A stretch of DNA of 64,000 nt, from the NCBI GenBank assembly GCA_905221615.1, contig CAJNDT010006160.1, positions 1 to 64,000 of the forward strand, written 5' to 3'. The notes below the pieces were generated by a model that was given only the letters and a program-made list of their open reading frames with translations, searched no databases and was not told where the DNA came from. A program made the translations under genes and the position numbers. The stretch is from Symbiodinium sp. CCMP2592 (taxonomy: Eukaryota; Sar; Dinophyceae; Suessiales; Symbiodiniaceae). Position 1 is the first letter of the stretch, and the number at the start of each line of letters is the position of its first letter. Below, piece after piece: positions 39,512 to 50,106 of this stretch.

Positions 39512-39555
39512 TGTGGTCGTAGTAGATCAAGTAGTCTTTGCTGTAGAAAGGCAGA

Positions 39556-39575
39556 GCCGCGTACGGCTGATAACC
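39556..39575 (-). promoter_or_regulatory. Primer-binding site, copy 2
   Basis: Identical to the site in copy 1 (11679-11698): GGTTATCAGCC... follows the LTR directly. See that entry for the half-tRNA reading. Confidence 0.45.
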
Positions 39576-40042
39576 TGCGTGGGGATTTGATCCTGGTAAT
39601 GCTCTGTATCGCTCACCCCACAAAGAGCTGTATTGACTGTTGGCGTGGTTGCCTTCTACAAGCTGGATCACCGTACTTCCACTTCCACACACGCACTCCT
39701 ATGCAGGCAGATCCAACGTTCGCTCCTTTTGCACACTCACGGCCGGCGGTGGATCGTCTGTGCACGGGATAGCTCTGTCTACTCGGAGGATCACAAAGAT
39801 TATAGCACTTTAGCTATGGGCAATGCTTTCTAGAGCTTGTGCTCATTCTTGAGCCAAACGTTGCATGGGCGGTCATACTGAAAGGATGGATAGGCATTGC
39901 GGTGTGCGTAGCACTACCACAAGCCTACTCCTAGAGACGAGGGACGCGTAGCGTGCCCCCTTCCCTTGCACTTTACATGGTCTTGCTCACAGCTCTTATA
40001 GTGACACCTTGGAACTTGACAAGGCATCGCAGTCCGTTCGCA
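39576..40042 (-). repeat. 5' LTR of copy 2
   Basis: 467 bp with TG...CA ends; 465 of 467 positions equal the 3' LTR at 16688. It borders the (AGT)n tract on its outer side. Confidence 0.95.
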
Positions 40043-40064
40043 GTAGTAAGAGTAGTACTAGTAC

Positions 40065-40103
<39 letters not shown>

Positions 40104-40265
40104 CAGTAGCAGTAGCAGGAGTGGCAGGAGTAGCAGGAGTAGCAGGAGTAGCAGGAGTAGCAGGAGTAGCAGGAGTAGCAGGAGTAGCAGGAGTAGCAGC
40201 AGCAGCAGCAGCAGCAGGAGGAGGAGGAGTAGTAGTAGTAGTAGTAGTAAGAGTAGTACTAGTAC

Positions 40266-40305
<40 letters not shown>

Positions 40306-40306
40306 T
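40043..40306. repeat. (AGT)n/(AGC)n microsatellite, right flank of copy 2
   Basis: AGT, AGC and GGAGTAGCA units; two near-identical halves begin GTAGTAAGAGTAGTACTAGT. Serine or valine runs in open frames here come from the repeat. Confidence 0.92.
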
Positions 40307-42009
40307 GTTGTTTACTATTCCTTAAGGTTCCGTACTATACTTCTAGCATAGCATGCCCAAACCCCTATCCTGATTACTAAGTCAAGGCCCGTATGCTAAA
40401 CCCTGAATATGGAAGCCCTATTTCGGCCTTTGACTGTAGGATCCCCTAAGTGTCGCCACCCCCCCACCATGGTTATAACAAGAGCTCCAGGGGTCCTTGA
40501 TCCTTAGAAGGATGTAAAATTCAAAAGCTCCCAGAAACAAAACCCTAAACCCAACATCAAAGATATCTCTTGAAGAACACTAGAAAACAGAAAAAGGTAG
40601 GCCGAGGTGCCGAAGAAGAGGGATGAGGTGCCGACGAGCGTAAAGGAGGGCCAAAACCAGGTGTTCACGTAGGGCACCTGCATTCTAGGCTTTAGGAGTT
40701 CAGCGTTCAGGGTTTAGGGTTTAGAAGTACAGCAATTTTTCAGCTTACGGTTTAGGTTAGGGGTTTTGGGTTTCGGGTTTGGGGACTCTGTGGCAACAGA
40801 ATAAATCCTGAAACCTCATGTCAAGGTGGGACCGTGCAGACAACGCTCAACTCCAAGGACCACAGGAATCATTCGACTTGAGTTTCACAAAAACGGGGGT
40901 CCGTAATAAAGACAGAAAGTCACACACACACGCACACACACACACGCCCTCCGAAAAAGAAACCCCTGTTGTCCTGGTATTTCGAATGCCAGCACAACTG
41001 CAGAATTCCTAGATGCCGACTACCCTGCTATAAATTTGGAAGTGCCTTCTTCCCATACTAAAGGTTTCAGGGCTTAGAGTTTAGGTTTCGGGTGTACAGA
41101 TACCGGAACACTGCCAACTGGTAGCCCCGCAGGGGTTTAGGGTTCAGTGCTTGTAGAAGTCCCACAGAGCCTTCCGTGGACTCACCAGGGTGAGGATTTG
41201 AGGCTCTCAGCGTAGAGTATATGTAATGGGAGAAAGCCTTTGAGATAGGACTACTCAGTCAGGGCTAGTCATAACGATAGCGAAATTCCTACACTACGTG
41301 TCTAGAACCTGATACCTCACATACTGGAATTCCGAATCGCCAAACGCTCAAACCCACAAGCGTCGCCCAGACAGAGAGGCGCAGCTACCGACTAGGATTT
41401 GCGATGGTTCGGACGAGGGGCCTTCTCGGACATGAAAAGGGTTTAGGATTTAGGGCTTAAGGGTTTAGGGCTTTAGGGGTTTAGGGTTCAGGGGTTTAGG
41501 GTGCTCTTAGTCGGTTGACCCATCCAGGGCTTGAAACAAAGCCCCCCTTGTGTTTCGCAAGTCTGCTAAGTCCAAAAATTAAAAAGCTGACCACCCCGAA
41601 CGCTCTTCCAGGGCAAGAGACAAGGTCGTCCTTCGCCATGCTGCCTGAAACCCAACATCCTAAGCCCTAAACCCTAAAACCCGAAACCCCGAAACCCCCA
41701 AAACCTAAAACCCTAAATTTAAATTTGAAACCCCAAGACCAGAAACCCTACAACCCTGAACCTGGGCGCGTCGCGCCGTGTTGGGATTTGGGGACTTCAA
41801 TGACTACAGGCTTCCAGGACTTGGTCTTCAAGGGCTTCGGTATTTGAGCTGGTTTGGGGTTCGGGGTTTGCGGTTTAAGGTTCGAGGCTTAAAGGGTTTG
41901 GGGTTTGGGGTTTAGGGTTTGGGTTTAGGGTTTACGGTTTGCCGTAAAATGGCGCATAAGCGGAAGTATTTTGCGACAGTGTAAATTCGAGAACGTCGTC
42001 CTGTGACGA
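40307..42009. other. Gene-free stretch with telomere-like motifs
   Basis: I see no supported gene. Degenerate TTTAGGG/CCCTAAA runs occur near 40700-40740, 41430-41500, 41660-41720 and 41890-41940, and a (CA)n run lies at 40921-40946. Confidence 0.6.
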
Positions 42010-42915
42010 TTGGCCGTTGGAGCCTGATTGTGGGTGGTTCTTTCTCCTACCCCAGACACCCCATCTCGTGCCGAGATTGGGAGTCTGGGTCGTAGTACCA
42101 TTCTGCCGTCCCTTCCATGTTACGCCCCAGACCCCCGACCTCGTGCCGAGATTGGGGGTCTGGGTTGCCCAATCCTGCGTGTCATCCGCTCGATGTCGGC
42201 ATCTTCCAGCCGACCCTTCCATGTTATGCCCCAGACCCAGCCGACCCTGGGTCTGGGTTGTCCATTTCTGCACGATGTCAGCATCTTCCAGCCAACCCTT
42301 CCCTGTTACGCCCCAGACCCCCCATCTCGCGCCGAGCTTGGGGGTCTGGGTTGTCCATTTCATGCCGTAGATCCGCTCGATGTCGGCATATTCCAGCCGA
42401 CCCTTCCTTTACGCCCCAGACCCGCCACCTCGTGCCGAGATTGGGGGTCTGGGTTGCCCAATTCTGCGCAAGCTCCGCTCGATGTCAGCATCTTCCAGCC
42501 GACCCTTCCATGCTACGCCCCAGACCCCCCATCTCGTGCCGAGTTTGGGGGTCTTCTGGGTTGTCCAATTCTGCGTAAGATCCGCTCGATGTCGGCATCT
42601 TCCAGCTGGACCCTTCCATGTTGCGCCCCAGACCTCCCATCTCGTGCCGAGATTGAGGGTCTGGGTTGTCCAATTCTGCGTAAGAACCGCTCGATGTCGG
42701 CATCTTCCAGCCGACCCTCCCATGTTCCGCCCCAGACCCCCCATCTCGTGACGAGATTGGGGGTCTGGGTTGTCCAATTCTGCATATAATCCGCTCGATG
42801 TCGGAGTCTTCCAGCCGACCCTTCCATGTTACGCTCCAGACCCGCCACCTCTGCGCAAACTCCGTTTGAAGTCGGCATCTTCCAGCCGACCCTTCCATGT
42901 TACGCCTCAGACTTC
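42010..42915. repeat. Tandem array, about 100-107 bp units, 8-9 copies
   Basis: The unit contains CTCGATGTCGGCATCTTCC and CTCGTGCCGAGATTGGGGG. Several long open frames on both strands cross it, but they translate the repeat and are not counted as genes. Confidence 0.9.
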
Positions 42916-43408
42916 CCTCTTTCCTTCCTCTCCTCCTTTTTCCCTCGGCTTCTTCTCGTGCTCTGTTGTTTGTTGCTAGCTGGGTTGGCCCCTGTCTGCG
43001 TTTTCTCTCTCCTTTGCTTCCCGCTTCCCGCTTGGTTTTTCCGTGTGTTGTCGTCTGTTTTGGCTCCCCCTTGGCCCTTCCCCCTTTTGTCTCTTCAGGG
43101 TTTTCTTTTGGATTTTTGTCCTTTTTGTTGGTTTTCCCGTTGCCCCACATTCCTGTGTCCCACCCTGCCAGGCTCTTTACCCGAAGGCCTTCGGCGTACT
43201 GAGCCTCTGGTCGATTTCATTCCTTGACGTGTATACAGCGCACACTGCCGGAAATAAAGTACTGTGCCTGCACTCTCCTCTGCCTCAGCAGTTGTCTCGG
43301 AGAGCATCTTAGCACATTTGTTACAGTACTGTTGCATCATCTGGCCTCACTTGCCGCAGTTTTCATTGTTTTCTCGCCCTTGCTTAGCCGGAGCACACGC
43401 CATTCGCA

Positions 43409-43963
43409 ATGGATCCTGCCTTGCGAGAAACTGCTGCACGTGCCATGCGCATGGGCCTCCTGTTGGCCGAGAGAAGCATTGAGCATCTTGTGCCACTCCA
43501 GCCTCGCGACAGTTCCCCACCTCAGACCCGCATCAGCTCTCCGCCGGATCCTGTTCACCCCAGTGTTCGAGGCTCTCCTCGACGCAAGCCTAACCGTGCG
43601 GTCGAATCCCCCCGACGCGAGGACAGCCGTTCTCGCACCCCTCCTGGCCTGTCAGCAAAAGCTCGTGGTGCCCCCCCCCGCATTGCCAGCCCTGCTCGCC
43701 CCGCCCGTCGACCTACATCAGCCATACCAAAGACAGCGCGGAGTGGGCGTCACACCGGCCCCACCCGCGGCCGCACGCCGACCAGAGCAGGCTCAACAAG
43801 CACATACCAGGGGCAAACACGCGCAATCCCTATCCCGGCCCGTGCGGTTACACCGAAGCCAAAACCGAAGCCGTCGCCGAACCCGGCACCGAAGCCTTAC
43901 CGAACTCCTCCACCGGCCAAACCGCCCAAAAGTATTCCTTTTCGGGTTTGGTTTAGCACCTAA
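43409..43963 (+). CDS. Hypothetical Pro/Arg/Ser-rich basic protein
   Basis: This is a 184-residue frame with an ATG start in a good context (CGCAATGG). The N-terminal ~35 residues are helix-like (MDPALRETAARAM...), and the rest is a low-complexity Pro-Arg-Ser-Thr-Lys tail. It is preceded by a pyrimidine-rich stretch. No family is recognised. The overlapping 276-residue frame at 43224-44054 lacks a better start. It could be a real small gene or a GC-rich accident. Confidence 0.35.
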   Translation: MDPALRETAARAMRMGLLLAERSIEHLVPLQPRDSSPPQTRISSPPDPVHPSVRGSPRRKPNRAVESPRREDSRSRTPPGLSAKARGAPPRIASPARPARRPTSAIPKTARSGRHTGPTRGRTPTRAGSTSTYQGQTRAIPIPARAVTPKPKPKPSPNPAPKPYRTPPPAKPPKSIPFRVWFST

Positions 43964-44444
43964 ACTCATTCTATGGTTTCTCCTCGAGGGTATGGGGAGT
44001 AGGGGGCCGGAAGGTTGGAAGCCTGAAAGCTTCAAAGCCTCTCAAACGCCCTGAAGCCTCAAAGCTTCAAAGCCTCTTAGACGCTGCCGCTGCGACGCTT
44101 GAGATGCTTGACACGCTTGATGCAACCTGTTAATCCCTCCTAGCAGCCCCTAAAGGGGGCGGCCCCCCCGGCAATGCATTTCGGCAGGGTCTGGAATGTA
44201 TTGGAGGGGTCTGTTGGGGGGTGTCCGGGGGTTGCGACTGAAGGCTTCCATGCCATCGACGTAATTGCATATTTATATATGTCGTTATGATGTTTAAAAA
44301 TATGCTGGACAAGACTTGCGCTTACTTTTAAGTTTGTTTTCTATTGCATTTCAAATTGGCCTCTCTCTCTCTCTCTCTCTTTCCCTCACCCCTTGCACGG
44401 CTTGTCGAATCACGCTTCTTTTCTTTCAGGGCTCGAACGAAAGC

Positions 44445-44625
44445 TTCGAGTCACTGCACCAGCAGCTCGTGGCACGACCTTCGAGTCACTCCACTGGCAG
44501 CTCGCGGCACGTGTTTCAAGTCACTCCAACGGCAGCTCAGGCACGACTCTCGAGTCACTCCACTGGCAGCTCTCAGGCACGACTGACTTTCGAGTCACTC
44601 CACCGGCAGCTCAGGCACGACTTTG
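44445..44625. repeat. Tandem repeat, ~33-43 bp unit
   Basis: Four to five units of TTCGAGTCACTCCACTGGCAG...CTC.GGCACGAC. A (CT)n run lies just upstream (44361-44384). Confidence 0.85.
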
Positions 44626-44851
44626 TCCACATGTGCCAGGAAGTTCATGAACGGCTCCGTTCCACACACACATGTGGGGGCGATCGAGCGGAACCGCATG
44701 CAGACCTTTCGCGAAAACTCCTTGCTAGACAAGGTCTTGGCAGCCATCTCGCCGTGCTTCAGGACCGTTGCAAAATACCCAGGTGCTCGCTGCAATAGGG
44801 AATCCCACGACGGCCTAGGCATGTTTCCGCTAGGGTTTGAGGGTTGAGGCT

Positions 44852-45647
44852 TTAGGATGGTTTAGGTCTGGAGTTGAGGTCAGCAATAAAAGAAAAGGAA
44901 AAACCATCCACTGAAATGTGGCAAAGTTGCCTGACACTGCCAGACCACAATCGCACACAGCCGTCCTGCGTGCATAGCGGCTTGCCCGCAGTGCTTGCAA
45001 ACATCTTCCGCATGATCTCCATGTACGCGCGGATGTTCGCGAAGCCGGCCTCCGACGAAGGTCGGCTCCTCCAGCTCCTTCACTGCTCTGATGCCCATGG
45101 CTGCTGAGCTGTCCACCTCCAGTAGCAAGGTCGTCGAGGTGCATCGAACCTTGAACCATCCCGGTGCCACCTCCATCAGCAAGCGGGGAAGGTCCTCGCG
45201 GTCCTCGTGCGGACCCATGCAAAGGCAGGGACTGCAGCAGGTAGCTCGAAAGATGCTCGACTCATCTTTCACAGGCTGCAGCAACACCAGCTGCAAACCA
45301 GTGCACTCCTGCGCAGGGAGTGCCTCCTCGTGAGGCTTGCTGCCGCTTCGCTTCTTCCCATGGCTGCTTCGGAAGACCCTGCTGACGAGGGCCATCTGGT
45401 TCTCGCCCAGAGGGTGCAGGCGAATGACGACCAGATGGTAGTCTCGGGACATACTGGCATCCAAAACATTGGAGGGTCGAAAGCAGGTCGGAGCTCGCAG
45501 GATCGCCTCGTCCTTCTTGCACCCTGCCACTGTCACTGCAACCTCCTGGGCTTTGTCGGCCACCAACCTCGAAAAGCACCAGCTGGCGGCTCGGCCCTGC
45601 TTCGCACCTTGCAATCCAAAGCCACGTTGGGTTTCGGAGAGGTCCTT
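44852..45647 (-). CDS. Last exon(s) of a minus-strand gene, unknown protein
   Basis: The sense strand has an acceptor-like TTGCAG at 45648-45653, followed by a coding-like frame (K-D-L-S-E-T-Q..., VADKAQEVAVTVAGCKKDEA, YHLVVIRLHPLGENQMALVSRVF). Near 45060 the good frame changes to one containing FANIRAYMEIMRKMFASTAG and ending at a TAA (44852-44854). The change of frame is either another intron or an indel. No family is recognised. It may be the 3' part of the gene starting near 49.9 kb. Confidence 0.45.
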
Positions 45648-45754
45648 CTGCAATTGATTCCACTGTGACAAGGGTCGCTCTGGTTGTTGCACCTGGCCAG
45701 GCCGCAAGAAGGCTTCGCCCAACCTCATCGGCTTCGGTCCTCTCCTGTTCCCGG

Positions 45755-45869
45755 GCCCTTGTGCCCTTGTGCCCTTGTGCCCATGTGCCCTTGCGCCCTT
45801 GTGCCCTTGTGCCCTTGTGCCCTTGTGCCCTGGTGTCCTTGTGCCCTTGTGCCCTGGTGTCCTTGTGCA
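45755..45869. repeat. 9-bp minisatellite (CCCTTGTGC)n, left block
   Basis: About 13 imperfect units; the same unit recurs at 48337-48543 in the same orientation. Confidence 0.93.
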
Positions 45870-45954
45870 CTGGCATCGGGCTTGTCAAGCTGGTATGAAG
45901 TTTCGAACGCCTCGCTTTCGTTCCTGTTCTTTTGCTGGTGATGCCAGGATGCTT

Positions 45955-46119
45955 ATAGCATGTGTATTTATGTTTATATGTGTACATGCATATATTTACC
46001 TTTATATGTATGTGTATATAAGTATGTTTGTATGTATGTTTATATATTTATATGTTTACATGTGTACATGTATGTACATGTATATGTGTACATGTATATA
46101 TATATATATATGTATATAT
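45955..46119. repeat. TATG/TATA microsatellite, left block
   Basis: TGTATATGTG-type purine/pyrimidine alternation; a matching block lies at 47869-48332. Confidence 0.9.
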
Positions 46120-46129
46120 GGAGCGTGGG

Positions 46130-46334
46130 GGCAATGGGTGCAGCACCTCACAGTTGCGCGGTGCGTCGGTGCACCGCATGCAACTCGGTTGCGCCGATGC
46201 GCCAGCCAGTGCGCCGTTGCGCCGCTGGAACACGGATGCGCCGATGTACCGGTGCGCCGGTGCGCCGACCCCCATGGATGCGCCGGTGCGCCGACGCCGG
46301 CTGCGCCGCTTGCGCCAACTGCGCAGCTTGTGGA
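46130..46334. repeat. GCGCCG-rich minisatellite
   Basis: Repeated TGCGCCG(A/G/T)TGCGCC words with short variants; strongly GC-rich compared with its neighbours. Confidence 0.8.
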
Positions 46335-47868
46335 GCCTTGGACTGATGGGGCGCCCCTGATTTTAAAATCAGAACTCTTACCACCCTTGAACTCCGAGGA
46401 TGGAGCCTTGGACTGATACGGCGCCCCTGATTTTAAAATCAAAACTCTCACCACCCCTTGAACTCCGAGGATGGAGCCTTGGACTGACGGGGCGCCCTTG
46501 ATTTTGAAAAAACAGAACTCTTACCACCCTTGAACTCCGAGGATGGAGCCTCGGACTGATAGGGCGGTCCTGCCTTTAGAACCAGAAGTCTTATCACCCT
46601 TGAACACCCCTGGTTTTAAAATCAGAACTCTTATCACCATTGACCTCCGAGGATGGAGCCTGGGACTGATGGGACCCCCTGGGTTGAAAATGAGAACTCT
46701 TATCACCCTTGAACTCCGAGGATGGAGCCTGGGACTGATGGAGCGCCCCTGGCTTGAAAATAAAAACTCTAATCACCCTTGAACTCCGAGGATGAAGCCC
46801 TGGCATGATGGGGCGTCCCTGATTTCAATATCAGAAGTCTTATCGCCTTTGAACTCCGAGGATGGAGCCTTGGACTGATGGGGTGCCCCTGATTTTAAAA
46901 TCAGAACTCTCACCACCCTTGAACTCCGGGGATGGAGCCTCGGACTGATGGGGCGGTCCTGACTTTAAAACCAGAAGTCTTATCACCCTTGAACTCCGAG
47001 GATGGAGCCTCGGACTGATGGGGCGCCCCTGATTTCAATATCAGAACTCTTATCACCATTGAACTCCGAGGATGGAGCCTGGGACTGATGGGGCGCCCCT
47101 GGATGAAAAATGAGAACTCTTACCACCCTTGAACTCCGAGGATGGAGCCTCGAACTGATGGGGCGCCCCTGAGTTTAAAATCAGAACTCTTACCACCCTT
47201 GAACTCCGAGGAGGGAGCCTCGGACTGATAGGGCGGTCCTGTCTTTAAAACCAGAAGTCTTATCACCCTTGAACACCCCTGATTTTAAAATCAGAGCTCT
47301 TATCACCATTGACCTCCGAGGAAGGAGCCTGGGACTGATGGGACCCCCTGGATTGAAAATCAGAACTCTAATCACCATTGAACTCCGAGGATGGAGCCTG
47401 GGACTGATGGGGCGGCCCTGATTTTAAAATCAGAACTCTTACCACCCTTGAACTCCGAGGATGGAGCCTTGGACTGATGGGGCGCCCCTGACTTCAAAAT
47501 CAGAACTCTTACCACCCTTGAACTCCGAGGATGGAGCCTCGGACTGATGGGGCGCCCCTGATTTTAAAATCAAAACTCTCACCACCCCTTGAACTCCGAG
47601 GATGGAGCCTTGGACTGACGGGGTGCCCTTGATTTTGAAAAAACAGAACTCCTGACCACCCTTGAACTCCGAGGATGGAGCCTTGGACTAATGTGGAGCC
47701 CCTGATTTCAGAATCAGAACTCTTATCACCATTGAACTCCGAGGACGGAGCCTCGGACTGATAGGGCGGTCCTGTCTTTAAAACCAGAAGTCTTATCACC
47801 CTTGAACTCCGAGGATGGAGCCTCGGACTGATGGGGCGCCCCTGATTTTAAAATCACAACTCTATTCA
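46335..47868. repeat. 71-bp satellite array, about 21 units
   Basis: The unit reads CTTGAACTCCGAGGATGGAG...CTGATGGGGCGCCCCTGATTTTAAAATCAGAACTCTTACCACC, with small variants. Most units hold the perfect palindrome TGATTTTAAAATCA and the near-palindrome GGGGCGCCCC. Confidence 0.93.
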
Positions 47869-48166
47869 TGTTTATATGTATACATGTGTACATGTATATG
47901 TGTATATGTGTATGGGTAATTATGTATTGCTTGTGTAGATGCATATATTTAGATGTGTATATATGTATATATGTATAAATGTATATATGTATATGTGTAC
48001 ACGTGTTTTGTGTATATATGTGTACGTGTACATATGTATATGTGTATGTATGTATGCATGCATGCATGTATGTATGTATATATATATATATATATATATC
48101 AAAATGTATATATGTACATAAGTAATTATGTGCATGTTTATATACGTATATGTGTATATATGTATA

Positions 48167-48204
<38 letters not shown>

Positions 48205-48332
48205 TCTGTACTTTTGTATATGTACATACATATGTATGTTTTATACGTGTTATATGTATATGTGTACATATGTAGAAATGTATACATGTGTATATGTATA
48301 CTTGTATATTTGTATATATGTCTATGTGCATT
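47869..48332. repeat. TATG/TATA microsatellite, right block
   Basis: Long TGTATATATGTG alternation with a pure (TA) run near 48173-48200. Tyr/Ile-rich frames across it are repeat translations. Confidence 0.92.
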
Positions 48333-48336
48333 CGCG

Positions 48337-48543
48337 CTCTTGTGCCCTTGTGCCCGTATGCCCTCATGCCCTTGTGCCCTTGTGCCCTTGTGCCCTTGTG
48401 CCCTTGTGCCCTTGTGCCCTTGTGCCCCTGTGCCCTTGTTCCCTTGTGCCCTTGTGACCTTGTGCCCTTGTGCCCTTGTGCCCTTGCCGTTGCCGTGCCC
48501 TTGCCGTGCCCTTGTGCCCTTGTGCCCTTGCGCCCTTGTGCCC
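48337..48543. repeat. 9-bp minisatellite (CCCTTGTGC)n, right block
   Basis: More than 20 units with variants (GCCGTGCCC). It begins immediately inside the proposed splice donor. Confidence 0.93.
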
Positions 48544-48568
48544 GGGATCACTGGGGGACCTCTCTCAC

Positions 48569-49061
48569 CTCATCTGTGCGATGAACCGGAGCTGGTCCGG
48601 AGCCAGCTTCTGCAGTCGGATCAGCATCGCATGCTCGGAGTCACCATCGATCGGCTCGTACTTGTCCAAGCCATGCTTCCGCAGAGTGGCCTCCAGTGTC
48701 ATCGCGGGCTGCTCGTCCGTCACTGTCACAGGATCATTTGCAGGCGGCGGAACCGGATCCTTCGCAGCCTTTGCAGCAAGGTCACCAGACGTCGAAGCGG
48801 GATTCTTTGCAACCAGGTCACCAGATGTCGAAGCGGGATCCTCTGCAACAAGGTCACCAGAGGTCGAAGCGGGATCCTGTACATCTGTGATGCCTTGGCC
48901 ATGGCATCTTCCAGGCGGTACATCTCTGCAAGGGCTTCGGACTCTTTCTGCAAGCATGCCAGGGTCTGGGCAACTTCTAGGTTCTGGTCGAGCTCGGGGT
49001 TCGCAGGGTCCACGGCACAGTCTTCGACGTCCGAGTGGGCCTCCTCCTCATCCTGCAGCTC
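48569..49061 (-). CDS. Middle exon of a minus-strand gene, with a 12-residue repeat
   Basis: The exon begins after the acceptor GGTGCAG (49062) with an acidic helical stretch (ELQDEEEAHSDVEDC, QKESEALAEMYRLEDAMAKA). Near 48890 the better frame switches to three tandem 12-residue units of DPASTSGDLVAE type, then ...LRKHGLDKYEPIDGDSEHAMLIRLQKLAPDQLRF. The 36-nt repeat units are open in two frames. The frame switch is unresolved (indel or mini-intron). Confidence 0.45.
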
Positions 49062-49167
49062 CTGCACCAAAGCATTCGAGACACGACTCAGTATATGGAT
49101 ATGCATAATTACTCATAAATACACATAGTTATTGTATGAGAAAAAAGAAGCGCTTACGAAAACTCAC
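49062..49167 (-). other. Intron, 106 nt, GT-AG
   Basis: The sense strand reads CAAGAG|GTGAGT...GGTGCAG|GAGCTG. It is phase 0 on both sides, A/T-rich inside, and the flanking frames join without a stop. This is the best-supported intron in the window. Confidence 0.75.
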
Positions 49168-49909
49168 CTCTTGGCTGTGACAGGACCGCAGCCGATCTGC
49201 AACCATCTGCTTGCCAATGACGTTCCACCAGTTTTGCAAGGCAGCCCGCATGTCAGCAGCACTTTTGCCAACGCTCGTCAAGGCTTTGTACGTGCACACG
49301 GTCTCCAAGGCTCGTTTCCCGGCCTGGCTGGCTTCAGCATCCGTCAGTGCTTTCCAGGGAAGCAGCTTTTTCTTGTCGACTGCAAAGCTAGCCATGGCCT
49401 TCTTGCGACGCACGTGAAGCAGCTGGGTGGTGTGCAGGGCAGCTCGGATGGTCGGCAGGCGATGGACAATGCCACTTTTCACTTCTCCGAAATGGAACTC
49501 GTTGGAGTCTTCCATGCACGCGGACGGTCGAAAAGGGCAGCCAGCAGGCCAGTTGGCCATTCGCTCCACCAAGTGCCCGCATATAGCAAGCAGGTTCCCC
49601 TGCGTTATCGGATGAAAGTACCGAGTGCTCGAGCCCCCCTGTCTCCATGAGGTCGAAGAGAAGGAGGTAGTAGCCGCACAACGCACACTGCAGGAGGTCC
49701 GAGGCATCCGTGAAGATATGGGAGCTGAGCCAAGTCCCACACCAAAGCCCGATCACGAACATCCAGGCCACCAAGCCCAAGCTGTCCCACTGCTGCACGT
49801 CCACACACTGTGGGTTCAACAACCAGCTCGACTGCATGTCGGACTGGTTGTCCGTCCCCCGCCATGCAGAAGTCGGCAATCCTCGAGTCAACATCAACTG
49901 CGGCCACAC
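49168..49909 (-). CDS. Exon of a minus-strand gene, transposase-like C-terminal region
   Basis: Two frames join near 49640. The upstream one reads TDNQSDMQSSWLLNPQCVDVQQWDSLG and then hydrophobic segments (WMFVIGLWCGTWL, CALCGYYLLLFDL). The downstream one reads ITQGNLLAICGHLVERMANW, then MEDSNEFHFGEVKSG and IRAALHTTQLLHVRRKK. A Glu in an E-x2-F-x-x-x-K-type context following a helical region resembles the end of DDE transposase cores; this is an impression, not an identification. The donor at 49168 ends the exon. Confidence 0.4.
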
Positions 49910-49915
49910 CTACCA

Positions 49916-50007
49916 ACCACATTTCAGGTGGTTCGAGTGCTCAGAAGGAGCAAGAAATGCACACGTACACCCGCTCAAACCACCTTTTAAGTGGTTCGAG
50001 TGCTCAA
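49916..50007. repeat. 29-bp repeat with internal hairpin, two copies
   Basis: AACCAC(A/C)TTT(C/T)A(G/A)GTGGTT followed by CGAGTGCTCA occurs at 49916-49944 and 49979-50007. Each copy starts with a small inverted repeat (AACCAC/GTGGTT). Confidence 0.8.
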
Positions 50008-50106
50008 GCATGAACTTCCAACCCAAATGGCTGCTGCTCGGTTGGTTTGTGCGGCAGGTCTGTTTGTGCGTAGATCTTACATGATTTTGACTCTGTTGGA
50101 GCTGTT

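Larger units (their letters stand above)
16688..40042 (-). mobile_element. Copia-type LTR retrotransposon, copy 2 (both LTRs; assembly gap inside)
   Basis: LTRs at 16688-17154 and 39576-40042 differ at two positions. GTAGT flanks both outer ends (16683-16687, 40043-40047), though in an AGT microsatellite this match is weak evidence. In sense order there are a PBS, gag-pol (39511 to 25022), ORF2 (24910 to 17422), and a G-rich polypurine tract beside the 3' LTR. A 100-N gap (34059-34158) interrupts the body. The 3,376-bp stretch equivalent to 6281-9656 of copy 1 is present on both sides of it, inflating the element from about 19.9 to 23.4 kb. Confidence 0.93.
45648..48568 (-). other. Probable 2.9-kb intron filled with nested satellites
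   Basis: The donor GATGAG|GTGAGA (48568) and acceptor AATTGCAG (ending 45648) bracket DNA made almost entirely of repeats, listed separately. Exon phases on the two sides do not agree in my reading, so the exact borders may differ. Confidence 0.45.

Noticed and set aside
42028-42789. Long overlapping open frames on both strands (up to 253 residues)
   Set aside because: They translate the ~105-bp tandem array and repeat the same peptide in several frames.
43224-44054. A 276-residue plus-strand frame
   Set aside because: Starts in unremarkable sequence and overlaps the better-started frame at 43409; composition is that of the GC-rich Pro/Arg stretch read out of frame.
47726-48551. Tyr/Ile/His-rich and Leu/Cys/Pro-rich frames
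   Set aside because: They are translations of the TATG microsatellite and the 9-bp minisatellite.
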